The notes below the pieces were generated by a model, which saw only the letters and a list, made by a program, of their open reading frames with translations, was not told the origin of the DNA and ran no database searches. The position numbers and the translations under genes are program-made. A stretch of 64,000 bases of DNA from Splendidivirga corallicola (GTDB lineage Bacteria > Bacteroidota > Bacteroidia > Cytophagales > Cyclobacteriaceae). The stretch is taken from positions 310,001-374,000 of the forward strand of contig JAUJEA010000006.1 of assembly GCA_030442035.1 (NCBI GenBank), written 5' to 3'. This document shows, piece after piece, positions 26,555 through 34,947 of this stretch. The first letter of the stretch is position 1. Each line of letters begins with the position of its first letter.

Positions 26555-27482
26555 TCTTAAGAAACTCGATTACTTTATCAATAATCAATTCATCTTTGAT
26601 AATATCATAATGGCCAAAATTCTCAGTGAATAAGTATTTTGGCCTATTGGCATCTTTCATTAAGGCATAGGTGTGGCTTACTGGAACAACTTCGTCTTGC
26701 TTGTCATGTACAATTAGAATATCTTCGGCAGATATATCCTTGAACCGGTTTGGAAGATTAAAGTCTTTTAATTCTCTTCCGGTTATCCTCAGAATATGAT
26801 CAAATATTTTTGATTCAACTGTTCCCGAAATACTCATATATTCACAAAAATCTGCAATGACCTTGTCAACCAGAGCTGGCATACTGATCAATATTAGTTT
26901 TTTGACCGGCATCTTCTCCTTCAGGTCCGAAAGCATAAGGCTTACCGCTCCGGCTCCGAAAGAGTGTCCCATGATATAAGATACACCACCTGAGTATTCG
27001 AAATAATCAATTACCGATCTGATAGCCTTGGAAAAATTGACCAGGTTGGTCTGCTTTCCACTGGAATCTCCATGTGCCGGACCATCGAACGCTACTACCC
27101 TATAACCCTCTTCCAGCAATTTTGGAACGACATTTCTAAAAGTACTCGCCCTTGACTCCCAGCCATGAACTAATAAAATTCTTGGCCCATAAAAACCCCA
27201 GGAATATACTTTCAGGTTTCCTCTATCATAGGGCAGATAATAAGTACTGGCCGATTCAAATATCTCCGGAAGCGGTTTTTTCTTTTTACTCTTCCTTGGA
27301 GTAAGGAATAGGTTTGTAGCTATTTTGGCAGTCATCGTTGGAACATATTTTCCTCCAACAGAGAAAAAGAGTCGTAACGCATTTAATTGTGGTGAAGCGT
27401 TTATCTCTTTTTGACGGAAGCTGGTTTGAGCGGTTGCTTCCGTTCTTATTATGGTTGGATGGTTTAATTCAATGGTATTCAT
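26547..27482 (-). CDS. Alpha/beta hydrolase
   Basis: The 311-residue protein shows an alpha/beta-hydrolase fold with the oxyanion region LLVHGWESRAS, nucleophile Ser174 in GHSFGAG, a likely acid Asp263 in HDKQDEVVP, and catalytic His291 in FGHYD. The first 80 residues form an extra N-terminal part containing PRKSKKKKPLPEIFESAS, common in this Bacteroidota subgroup. No signal peptide is evident. A 24-base perfect palindrome directly upstream (27495-27518), like one in front of the tetR gene, indicates repression by the adjacent TetR protein. The natural ester substrate is unknown. Confidence 0.9.
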   Translation of the reverse strand: MNTIELNHPTIIRTEATAQTSFRQKEINASPQLNALRLFFSVGGKYVPTMTAKIATNLFLTPRKSKKKKPLPEIFESASTYYLPYDRGNLKVYSWGFYGPRILLVHGWESRASTFRNVVPKLLEEGYRVVAFDGPAHGDSSGKQTNLVNFSKAIRSVIDYFEYSGGVSYIMGHSFGAGAVSLMLSDLKEKMPVKKLILISMPALVDKVIADFCEYMSISGTVESKIFDHILRITGRELKDFNLPNRFKDISAEDILIVHDKQDEVVPVSHTYALMKDANRPKYLFTENFGHYDIIKDELIIDKVIEFLKTN

Positions 27483-27494
27483 ATTGTTATTTTT

Positions 27495-27518
27495 AAAATA
27501 AACCGATCGGTTTATTTT
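27495..27518 (-). promoter_or_regulatory. TetR-type operator upstream of the hydrolase
   Basis: AAAATAAACCGA and TCGGTTTATTTT form a perfect 24-base palindrome, 13 bases before the hydrolase ATG. Its left half recurs identically upstream of the tetR gene, with a conserved core. Binding is inferred. Confidence 0.75.
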
Positions 27519-27531
27519 TGATCAAAAAAAA

Positions 27532-28140
27532 CTAAACTTCTAATTCATTTTTAATAACACTCTTGATATGTTCGAATGTATCATTTAAATATTTGTTATT
27601 CTGATAAGCCTTTGACATCATCAAACCACCTTCTATCGCTGCTATGAAGACATTTGCATATTTCTCACTTTTAATATCTTCTTTCATTTCTCCCCGAAGT
27701 TTTCCTCTTTCAATAATTTTTATAATTGAAGTTCTCCAAACATTTAAAGCTTCAATTACTTTCAATTTAAGTTCAGGATGTGTATCATCAGCCTCAATTG
27801 ATGTATTTAATATAGGGCATCCACCATGAAACAACGGGTGATAAATGATACTCTTATGAAATCCCAGCACCGTATGGAGTCTGTCAACTGAACTTTTCTG
27901 CACCTCTATAGCACCTCTGAAAACTTCATATAGCACCTCCATATTATAATCAAAAGCAGCCAGTGCAATTTCATCTTTACTTTTGAAATTCCCATAGATA
28001 CCACCCTTAGTGAGCCCGGTTACATCCATGATATCGGACATAGAAGTTCCCACATATCCCTTCTGGTTGAATAACTGAGCCGATCGCTCAATTATATACC
28101 GTTTGGTTTTTTCTGCCTTTGATAGTAACTCCTCTTCCAT
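27532..28140 (-). CDS. TetR/AcrR-family transcriptional repressor
   Basis: The 202-residue protein has an N-terminal TetR helix-turn-helix (RSAQLFNQKGYVGTSMSDI, then MDVTGLTKGGIYGNFKSKDE) and a ligand-binding helical domain with CPILNTSIEADDTHPEL, typical of the AcuR/YxaF-like subgroup. Such repressors release DNA on binding a small ligand. It reads in the same direction as the hydrolase gene, 49 bases upstream of it, and both genes carry a matching palindrome. So it probably represses itself and the hydrolase. The ligand is unknown, perhaps a hydrolase substrate. Confidence 0.92.
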   Translation of the reverse strand: MEEELLSKAEKTKRYIIERSAQLFNQKGYVGTSMSDIMDVTGLTKGGIYGNFKSKDEIALAAFDYNMEVLYEVFRGAIEVQKSSVDRLHTVLGFHKSIIYHPLFHGGCPILNTSIEADDTHPELKLKVIEALNVWRTSIIKIIERGKLRGEMKEDIKSEKYANVFIAAIEGGLMMSKAYQNNKYLNDTFEHIKSVIKNELEV

Positions 28141-28526
28141 CCTAAACTAAATTCAATGCTCCAAAAATAAACCGATTGGTTTTAAAATACAAACAAATGT
28201 TGCATTTAATTGAAATAATACAATAATTATATACCTCAGAAAAACACAATCATGATAATTCATTCTTTTCAAATTAATGACCAATTCCCTGTTTTTTAGA
28301 CCTTATACACAGGCTTTTACAAAAAAATCACCTTAATGCATGATATTCCGGTTTCTCAAAAAATCACAAAATAATGTCCTTACTAGCTAAATAATATTAA
28401 CTTTATATAAAATTGATTCCATGGGATATTAGCCAACCTGATTATCAGCTCCAAAAAATTTTGAAACTTCAGGTTAAAATTTATTCTTGGTTCCAATTAT
28501 TTTATTTAATCCTAAAGTTTTAAAGA
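28141..28526. other. Divergent intergenic region between tetR and the RRM gene
   Basis: These 386 AT-rich bases hold the tetR operator at the left end. The promoter of the RRM gene should lie on the right, but I could not identify a convincing box. No ORF of note is present. Confidence 0.4.
28164..28187 (-). promoter_or_regulatory. TetR-type operator upstream of tetR
   Basis: AAAATAAACCGA followed by TTGGTTTTAAAA is an imperfect copy of the palindrome in front of the hydrolase. The left 12 bases are identical and the core AAACCGATTGGTTT differs by one base. It lies 24 bases before the tetR ATG, as expected for autoregulation. Confidence 0.7.
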
Positions 28527-28772
28527 ATGAATATTTTTGTAGCCAACTTGAATTATAAAATTCAAAGCGAACAACTAAAAGAGATTTTTGAGGAGTTTGG
28601 AGAAGTAGAATCTGCCAAGATTATCATGGACCGAAACACAGGTCGTTCCAAAGGTTTCGGGTTTGTAGAAATGCCCGATGATCAACAAGCATTAGCAGCC
28701 ATTGAAAAACTTAACGAAGCTGAAGTTGATGGAAGAACAATTGTCGTAAAAAAAGCTAACCCTAAAGATTAA
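28527..28772 (+). CDS. RNA-binding protein, single RRM domain
   Basis: The 81-residue protein is one RNA-recognition motif with RNP2 (IFVANLNY, residues 3-10) and RNP1 (KGFGFVEM, 42-49). Small single-RRM proteins in Bacteroidota and cyanobacteria bind U-rich single-stranded RNA and are often tied to cold growth or mRNA decay. No glycine-rich tail follows. A strong hairpin terminator lies 30 bases downstream, shared with the convergent gene. Confidence 0.95.
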   Translation: MNIFVANLNYKIQSEQLKEIFEEFGEVESAKIIMDRNTGRSKGFGFVEMPDDQQALAAIEKLNEAEVDGRTIVVKKANPKD

Positions 28773-28801
28773 CAAGAAGATATTTCCATTAACAAAATAA
28801 A

Positions 28802-28834
28802 AATAAGCAAGACGCTATACCTTGCTTATTTTTA
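28802..28834. terminator. Bidirectional terminator
   Basis: AATAAGCAAG, nine loop bases and CTTGCTTATT form a perfect 10-base stem with A-rich left and T-rich right flanks. It serves the RRM gene on the plus strand and the Tat-exported oxidoreductase gene on the minus strand. Confidence 0.85.
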
Positions 28835-28849
28835 TTAAAAAAAATGAGG

Positions 28850-30313
28850 TCATACTCCTAATGACCAGCCATCTCTGTAATCTCGTTTTACAAACTGATT
28901 AGCTTGATCAAAATTAGTTACCTTCATATTATTGCTATCCCATAATAATTTCTTTCTACCAGGGTATTGCCACGGAGCCCAATCACCAGGCTTTTTACCG
29001 GGCTTCAGTTCTTTATGTAAATAGCTTCGGATGGCCAAATTACCTATCAATATCATCTCTGTTAATGGTCCGGCTATATCAAAGTTAGAGACAGCCTTAA
29101 CCTCACCTTTGCAGGCCTTTACCCAGTTCTGATGATGCCCTTCCGGAACTCTTTTGAGTGACTTTTCAGGTTGTTTAAAATATTGCATTGAGGAGGTAGG
29201 CAATAATCTTGGATTAGCCCCATAGCAATCCGTCATGATCTTACCCTTCGTTCCTTCGAAGAGCAACCCACCGTTCCAGTCACCCATTTGTTCATCAGCT
29301 CCAAGTTCCTCAGGACGTTCAGGCATTATACCACCATCATACCAAATCAATTTTACCGGGGGCATGCCATCTCTGGCCGGGTAGTCGAAATGTATCTTTG
29401 ATGAAGGCGGACAACTATCAGGGAAATCCCCTTCAACAAAATCTGATACGTAAACGAGCCCTACACTGGCTTCAACAGCAGTTGGATAACCTAATTTTAA
29501 TGCCCTAAAAGCAGGATCAATAATGTGGCAAGCCATATCTCCCAATGCGCCGGTGCCAAAATCCCACCAACCTCTCCATTTAAATGGCAGGTAAGCGGGG
29601 TTATAGTCTCTCCATTTGGCGGGTCCTAACCAAAGGTCCCAATCCAAAGTATTTGGAACTTTTACTTTTTCCTTTGGTGTTGCAATACCCTGTGGCCAGA
29701 TAGGTCTATTGGTCCAGCAATGTACTCTGTCCACATCCCCAATGATCCCTGCTTCCATCCATTCCATCACTTGAAAAGTTCCCTCCCAGGAGCTTCCCTG
29801 ATTTCCCATTTGCGTTACCACATTGTATTTTCGCGCTGCTTCTGTCATCACCCTTGCCTCATAGATGTCATGAGCTAAAGGTTTTTCAACATATACATGC
29901 TTGCCTAATTGCATAGCAGCCATTGCTGCCACGGCGTGTGTGTTATCAGGTGTTGCAATAACTACCGCATCAATGTCTTTTTGCTGCTCAAGCATAACCC
30001 TGAAGTCCTTGTATCGCTTTGCTTTTTTATAAGCTTTGAAAGTGGCAGCAGCTCTCGTTTCATCGACATCGCAAAGCGCAACAATATTTTCTGCTCCTTT
30101 ATTGTATACTCCGGCTAAATCATCCTTACCTCGTCCTCCAACACCTATTCCAGCAATATTCAACTTATCACTTGGTGCCACATATCCCTTACCACCCAAT
30201 ACGTATCTTGGTACAATCATTACGCCTGCTGTTGCCAAAGTGGAATCTTTGATAAAATTTCTTCTTGAAGTTGTTTTGCCGTTAAGTTTGTCTTTCTTAC
30301 TGTTTTTCTTCAT
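28850..30313 (-). CDS. Tat-exported Gfo/Idh/MocA-family oxidoreductase
   Basis: The 487-residue protein has a twin-arginine signal (SRRNFIK at 16-22, then a hydrophobic stretch). A Rossmann fold follows with GIGVGGRG from residue 55, the conserved EKP in VYVEKPLAH near 136, and a C-terminal alpha/beta domain with [11 protein letters not shown]. The MACHIxD pattern is usual in exported Bacteroidota members thought to act on sugars. It lacks the GH109 segments seen in the other Tat oxidoreductase of this window, so a different substrate is expected. It is transcribed alone toward the shared terminator. Confidence 0.9.
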   Translation of the reverse strand: MKKNSKKDKLNGKTTSRRNFIKDSTLATAGVMIVPRYVLGGKGYVAPSDKLNIAGIGVGGRGKDDLAGVYNKGAENIVALCDVDETRAAATFKAYKKAKRYKDFRVMLEQQKDIDAVVIATPDNTHAVAAMAAMQLGKHVYVEKPLAHDIYEARVMTEAARKYNVVTQMGNQGSSWEGTFQVMEWMEAGIIGDVDRVHCWTNRPIWPQGIATPKEKVKVPNTLDWDLWLGPAKWRDYNPAYLPFKWRGWWDFGTGALGDMACHIIDPAFRALKLGYPTAVEASVGLVYVSDFVEGDFPDSCPPSSKIHFDYPARDGMPPVKLIWYDGGIMPERPEELGADEQMGDWNGGLLFEGTKGKIMTDCYGANPRLLPTSSMQYFKQPEKSLKRVPEGHHQNWVKACKGEVKAVSNFDIAGPLTEMILIGNLAIRSYLHKELKPGKKPGDWAPWQYPGRKKLLWDSNNMKVTNFDQANQFVKRDYRDGWSLGV

Positions 30314-30370
30314 TAGCTATGTGGTTTTGCTTCTCTAAATCTAAATTTCTATAATACTTTTTTCAACATG

Positions 30371-31051
30371 TCATACCGCATAGGAAAGTGGCTCCAAATC
30401 AATGTCCTTTGTTGGAACCTGGACCATATCGAGGACCGTTCCATCACTTGAAATCCTAATTCCAGTCAGTGCAAGATTCAAATAAGCCCCAGTATCAATA
30501 CAATAAGCATTTGATTCAGTGAAAAATTTAGGTTTTCCATCTCTCTGAGGAGTATGTCCTATGATCTGTAGCTTTCCAATATTCTTAAGAGTTCCCCTAT
30601 TCCATAAAATACCATTCAGGTCATAGGGATTATCCAAGTTACCATTTTCTCCGATACCTGCGTGACTAACAAATACATGCTCATTTTCCCAAAATAAAGG
30701 AAGCTCACTGAACCATTGTGCAGCTTCTTCAAAACCTATGGAAGATTTTGAAAATTGCCTTAATGTTTCAACTCCTCCGTTATAGAACCATGCTTCATTC
30801 ATGTCCCCTTTGTAATGGTTAATTGCCAAGTACTCGTGATTACCCGCTAAAAAAACTGCTTCGGTTTCCGGGTCATTTTGGAGTGCTCTTGAAAAATCAA
30901 CCACCTCCGGAGAAAAATTTCCTCTATCTATGAGATCACCTAATTGTATGAGCAATTCATTGTTCCTATTCCAATGATTGTTCAAAAGCTCCATGAAGGT
31001 ATGATAACAACCATGCACATCTCCCACAACGAATATGTTATCTTTTGTCAT
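30371..31051 (-). CDS. Metallophosphoesterase of the PPP (serine/threonine phosphatase-like) family
   Basis: The 226-residue protein carries the PPP metal-binding motifs in order: GDVHG (10-14), GDLIDRG (38-44), GNHEY (70-74), then HAGIGENG and a later GHTPQRDGKP. Bacterial members hydrolyse phosphoproteins or dinucleoside tetraphosphates; the sequence does not decide. It lies 57 bases upstream of the Tat oxidoreductase in the same direction. Confidence 0.9.
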   Translation of the reverse strand: MTKDNIFVVGDVHGCYHTFMELLNNHWNRNNELLIQLGDLIDRGNFSPEVVDFSRALQNDPETEAVFLAGNHEYLAINHYKGDMNEAWFYNGGVETLRQFSKSSIGFEEAAQWFSELPLFWENEHVFVSHAGIGENGNLDNPYDLNGILWNRGTLKNIGKLQIIGHTPQRDGKPKFFTESNAYCIDTGAYLNLALTGIRISSDGTVLDMVQVPTKDIDLEPLSYAV

Positions 31052-31388
31052 ATCAAAGAAAATCAGCTGATAATTAATCCATTCTGTTAGAGAAATGAAA
31101 ATACCTGAAATGGTCTTGAATCACCTCGCTACCTCAAATTATTTAACACAACTAATTTACCGAATTCATATCCTTTGAACAACAAAATCATCGCTTTCGC
31201 AGATTCTTGCAATATTCATTTATCCCTCTCTTAATTGCGTCTTTAATAAAAAAGTAGTCTATCATAAGGAACAGCTTTTCCTACCTTTTCCCTTAACAAT
31301 CAAGACTAAGATAAAAACCTGACACAATTCCGGATTTTCTAAAACCAGAATGCTTTTAATATCGTTATTGGGTCACAGACTATAATTT
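31052..31388. other. Divergent intergenic region
   Basis: These 337 bases separate the phosphatase gene and the DUF2652 gene. I see no ORF, repeat or clear promoter box in them. Confidence 0.4.
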
Positions 31389-32477
31389 ATGGCAAGCAAA
31401 AAACAATCACTACTATTTATACCGGATATTACGGGTTTCACCGAATTTGTAAATGAGACGGAAGTACAACATGGACAACATATCATTTCTGAGTTATTAG
31501 AGATCATCATTGATTCCAATGAATTGGAAATGAAGGTATCCGAAATTGAGGGAGATGCAGTACTTTTTTTTAAACACAATGAGGTCCCTACTTTTGAGGA
31601 AATACTGGAGCAGGTACAAAAGACCTTTCTCAATTTTCATAATCATCTAAAAAAGTATGAATCAAGACGCATATGCCCATGTGGTGCGTGCAGTACAGCC
31701 ATTAATCTTTCCTTGAAATTTGTTGTGCATCAAGGTGAAATCGGATTTACCAAAGTAAAAAATATAGAAAAACCTTTTGGATCAGATCTGATACTCGTAC
31801 ATAAATTGCTCAAGAACGATGTTGATAGTAAAGATTATGTATTATTGACCAATAGTTTCCTCCCCCAAAATGGTGAGCTAAAATTGCACGAGCCATTTGA
31901 TTGGGTAAAGCTCAATCAAGGCAAAACAAACTATGCGAAGATTGGGGAAGTGTCTTATCAATATTTATCGCTTAACCATCTAAAGCAGTTTATCACTGTG
32001 CCAGTGCCTCCCCCACCTCCTGAAAAAATGAAAAACCCTGTTAGAGATTCCGCCTTCATTAACGGATCCATGCAAAGTATATTCGAAGAAATTACGAATC
32101 TCGAAAATCGCCTGAACTGGATACAGGATGTGAATGAATTAGAGTTTGAGAAGGGTAAAATGAATAGAATCGGAACCAGGCACCGGTGTGTTCTTAACAA
32201 TGGTGTGGCCGACTTTGAAACGGTTACAAATGATTTTGGCAAAGATAAGTTAGTCTATGGTGAGCATGTTCTGAATGCTCCTCTTATGAAGGAAATGTAT
32301 ATTTACTTTATTCTAGAAGAGCAACAAGAGTTAGTAAATCTAACTGCGGAACTTCACTTCAAAGCATTTCCAGTCATTGGATGGATTATAACACCAATTA
32401 TCAGAAAAAAAATGTTGAAGAATCTGCAGCGAATGTTGAAAGGAATTAAGGCTGCCTCTGAACGGGCAGCCGCATAG
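31389..32477 (+). CDS. DUF2652 cyclase-homology domain fused to an SRPBCC domain
   Basis: Residues 1 to about 160 resemble the class III nucleotide-cyclase fold. PDITGF has Asp13 and EGDAVLFF has Asp56, the two metal-binding aspartates, and HQGEIGFTKV matches the central strand. The region matching the transition-state Asn/Arg helix reads GSDLILVHKLLKN, so those residues are missing and true cyclase activity is doubtful. A CPCGAC cluster (96-101) lies between. Residues from about 205 to 355 are an SRPBCC/START-like lipid- or ligand-binding domain. The 362-residue layout is found in Bacteroidota as DUF2652 proteins of unknown role. It ends six bases from the convergent Kazal gene. Confidence 0.8.
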   Translation: MASKKQSLLFIPDITGFTEFVNETEVQHGQHIISELLEIIIDSNELEMKVSEIEGDAVLFFKHNEVPTFEEILEQVQKTFLNFHNHLKKYESRRICPCGACSTAINLSLKFVVHQGEIGFTKVKNIEKPFGSDLILVHKLLKNDVDSKDYVLLTNSFLPQNGELKLHEPFDWVKLNQGKTNYAKIGEVSYQYLSLNHLKQFITVPVPPPPPEKMKNPVRDSAFINGSMQSIFEEITNLENRLNWIQDVNELEFEKGKMNRIGTRHRCVLNNGVADFETVTNDFGKDKLVYGEHVLNAPLMKEMYIYFILEEQQELVNLTAELHFKAFPVIGWIITPIIRKKMLKNLQRMLKGIKAASERAAA

Positions 32478-32482
32478 CACAG

Positions 32483-32710
32483 CTATTTGTCCAATTTATC
32501 ACATGCCCCCTGACTCCAGGAAATAACCCCATCCCTGGAAGCCGCACAAGCGTTTCCATAGGTTTTACCATCACATCCGCAAACCGGAAGATATTCTTCG
32601 GTACAAATCTTATTGGAATCTTTTTTGTCCTCGTCAATACAGTTATTATCCTCCTTATGGCAACCAACAGTTATAGCCAACAAGGTTAATACAATGATAT
32701 ATATTTTCAT
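32483..32710 (-). CDS. Small Kazal-domain lipoprotein
   Basis: The 75-residue protein has a lipoprotein signal (LAITVGC, Cys17) and then six cysteines (24, 36, 44, 46, 55, 70). They are arranged as a bacterial Kazal domain, with the hallmark PVCGCDGKTYGNAC. Kazal domains inhibit serine proteases by presenting a loop next to the second cysteine, here with EEYLPV. It is the last gene of a three-gene run with the beta-barrel and DM13 lipoprotein (73-base gaps), so it may guard surface proteins or block foreign proteases. Confidence 0.9.
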   Translation of the reverse strand: MKIYIIVLTLLAITVGCHKEDNNCIDEDKKDSNKICTEEYLPVCGCDGKTYGNACAASRDGVISWSQGACDKLDK

Positions 32711-32783
32711 CCTTTTTTACATTGACCCTAAATCTTTGTAAAGGGTTGTGAACAAAAGGTGAATTGAAAAGGAGGCGCTTTAT

Positions 32784-33641
32784 TTACAATTTAAAAAACA
32801 CACCAAATGAATAGGAAGGACTTGCCAGTATTCTTTTACCTGAAAAGGCTTTCCCATAAGAAACAGAAGCTCCCCATTGTTCATTAAAATTGTATACAAC
32901 CTCCGGGCTGAAGGTAAAAAATTCAGTATTATTAGAAAAAACACCATTCGCTTGAGTCTCACTATCATCCCCGTTTTCAAGAGATGACAAATTGTAAATT
33001 CTGGCTATTAGCGTTAATTTCTGTTTGAATGTGTAACCGGCTTCAGCGCCAATCCTGATCTCATCGGAAAAGTTTTCTGTACGGTTATTAAATCCTACCG
33101 AAGCAGAGATATAAACCGGGACCTTCCCAAATGATCTGCTGGCATCCAGAGTTATCATTTGGTTGAATTCTCCATCACCTGTTTGAAGTACTTTTGTATC
33201 TCCACCTGTAGGGCTTCCTAATGGCAATCCCAAAGTTAATGTTGCACTCAATACAAATGGCTTGTTTTGAATTAATCCATACTTCAAACTGATATCCGTA
33301 TCTCCAATGGTATTTGACGCATCCCCCGGGGCTAATAACTCTCCGGTCGATGCGGCCACCTGCTCATTCAAAGTAGCACGGCTAAAAAATGGAAGGTAAA
33401 CCACGCCGGTGAGTCTGTCGGTGAATCCATATTCACCATATATGCTTGTATTATAAATTCCGGTTGTTACGATCGGAATGATCTGTCCATTCGGAGTATA
33501 ATATCTATCTGAGTTTATCCACCAGAATCCCAGTTTAAAAAACCCTTTTCCTTTTTTTTGTGTCCAACCGCCACCAGCAAAACTACTTACCGAAAGCAGG
33601 CATAAAACAATGATGATAACACTTTTTATAAATTTATTCAT
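32784..33641 (-). CDS. Outer-membrane beta-barrel protein (MetA-like transporter family)
   Basis: The 285-residue protein has a signal peptide (KFIKSVIIIVLCLLSVSSFA) and alternating amphipathic strands ending in FGVFFKL, a terminal phenylalanine-strand pattern of outer-membrane barrels. Segments such as GDTDISLKYGLI and SATLTLGLPLGSPTGG match the MetA-pathway/phenol-degradation barrel family, whose members are thought to be transporters or lipid channels. It sits between the DM13 lipoprotein gene upstream and the Kazal gene downstream, each 73 bases away. The cargo is unknown. Confidence 0.82.
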   Translation of the reverse strand: MNKFIKSVIIIVLCLLSVSSFAGGGWTQKKGKGFFKLGFWWINSDRYYTPNGQIIPIVTTGIYNTSIYGEYGFTDRLTGVVYLPFFSRATLNEQVAASTGELLAPGDASNTIGDTDISLKYGLIQNKPFVLSATLTLGLPLGSPTGGDTKVLQTGDGEFNQMITLDASRSFGKVPVYISASVGFNNRTENFSDEIRIGAEAGYTFKQKLTLIARIYNLSSLENGDDSETQANGVFSNNTEFFTFSPEVVYNFNEQWGASVSYGKAFSGKRILASPSYSFGVFFKL

Positions 33642-33714
33642 GAGTTTAAAATTTGTCGAATGTGATAGCTTGTTTAGTTGTTCCTTCGTTAAGGTTTGTT
33701 AATTTAGTTAGGCA

Positions 33715-34386
33715 TCAGTCATTGAATGTCCCGACACCAAAAGCAACTCCAAATGGTTTACAATAGACCAGCACATGGTTATAGTCGTTAAGCTCCACAC
33801 TAGCTGGCACATCATATGATTGTTCGCCTGAATTTGCTTTTAACTTACCCAATTCAACACCACCACCAACACTGCTCTGACTATTACTCAGATAAATATA
33901 GAGTCCGGGCCCTCTGGAAGCAGTAAAATTGCTTGAGAACTCAAGTACCAAGCTACCGTCAACCTCCTTCAACGTAAACGTACCCTGTACATCGTAATCG
34001 AAATTACCTCGAAATGATCCAGTTCGCTCTGTAGCAACTTCGGAAGTAACCTGACCTGCATTGACCATAATAACATCCATTACATTACCAACACTGGCGG
34101 TAATAGTGATATCACCTTCGCTCAGTGCAGTTGCCAAGCCGGTATTGTCAACAGAAATAATATTGGCATCGGAACTTTGCCAGGCTATTTGGCGAGGTTT
34201 CTCTTCTCCCAGGCTATCATAATATTCACCAACGAACTGAAAGGACTCGCCAACTTTCAGGCTATCCACTTTGGCTGAAATAACCACTCTTGGCGGAATG
34301 AGAACATCTTCAATGAAATCAGTGCCTATACAACCTGATACAATGACAAGCATCAATAAGATACCTGAACTGACGGACTTTTTCAT
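33715..34386 (-). CDS. Lipoprotein with BIG2-like and DM13 domains
   Basis: The 223-residue protein has a lipobox (IVSGC, Cys19), then an Ig-like BIG2 domain (about 32-110, with IAWQSSDANIISVDNTGLAT). A DM13 domain follows (about 118-223) with GTFTLKEVDGSLVLEFSSNF, GPGLYIYLSN and LVYCKPFGVAFG. DM13 is a small beta-sandwich with a conserved cysteine, proposed to take part in redox or copper/haem-linked chemistry; direct proof is lacking. It leads a run of three surface genes. A minus-strand -7 box (TACTTTTG) lies 41 bases upstream. Confidence 0.88.
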   Translation of the reverse strand: MKKSVSSGILLMLVIVSGCIGTDFIEDVLIPPRVVISAKVDSLKVGESFQFVGEYYDSLGEEKPRQIAWQSSDANIISVDNTGLATALSEGDITITASVGNVMDVIMVNAGQVTSEVATERTGSFRGNFDYDVQGTFTLKEVDGSLVLEFSSNFTASRGPGLYIYLSNSQSSVGGGVELGKLKANSGEQSYDVPASVELNDYNHVLVYCKPFGVAFGVGTFND

Positions 34387-34426
34387 AGTTTTGATTTTTG
34401 GCCGTGTTTAAAAAAGTTTAAAGATT

Positions 34427-34434
34427 CAAAAGTA
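34427..34434 (-). promoter_or_regulatory. Candidate -7 box of the DM13 operon
   Basis: On the minus strand the bases read TACTTTTG, matching TAnnTTTG. The DM13 lipoprotein gene starts 41 bases downstream. Confidence 0.45.
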
Positions 34435-34666
34435 TATCTGGTGTTGGCTTTACGGCTTGTTATATCATTGGTTGAAATAAGTAGATGAAAACTTTGGCTT
34501 TCGTCGGGTTGAAGACATAGAATCAGACCAGGATATCTTGGGCTTTACTTAAATAGGTTTCTACTATGAAATAATAAATTAAATCGATTTGAACAATGAG
34601 TGAAGGATCTTTAGTTTTGAGGAAATTTTAGAATAAATCGAATAAACAATTAATTATCCATATCAT

Positions 34667-34870
34667 ATGTTCTACTTAGCAACATTTAAAAAAACCATAA
34701 AAAAGGATATATCATATCCCGGAATAAGTACTGAAACCTTCAACAAACTGCTCGATATTCATCCATTGGTATTCCTAAAGGAAAACAATACCGATCCTTC
34801 CCAAGAACTGACCTTACTCTTTTATGATGAAATCTCAGAAGAGCTTTTTAAGCAAGGTGCCAAAATCTGA
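34667..34870 (+). CDS. Small hypothetical protein, 67 residues
   Basis: A compact frame starts at the ATG at 34667 after an A/T-rich leader and ends in a TGA. Sequence features are a lysine-rich N-terminal part (FKKTIKKDIS) and an acidic C-terminal helix (FYDEISEELFKQG). There is no signal peptide or membrane segment. Codon use looks like real coding DNA, and the gene is flanked by ordinary intergenic regions. I recognise no family. Confidence 0.5.
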   Translation: MFYLATFKKTIKKDISYPGISTETFNKLLDIHPLVFLKENNTDPSQELTLLFYDEISEELFKQGAKI

Positions 34871-34947
34871 GACCGGTACTTTGTTCCTTAGTTTAAATGC
34901 TAAAAGAGGATGAAGTGGTGATGTATATCAGAAAATTAAACACCTGC

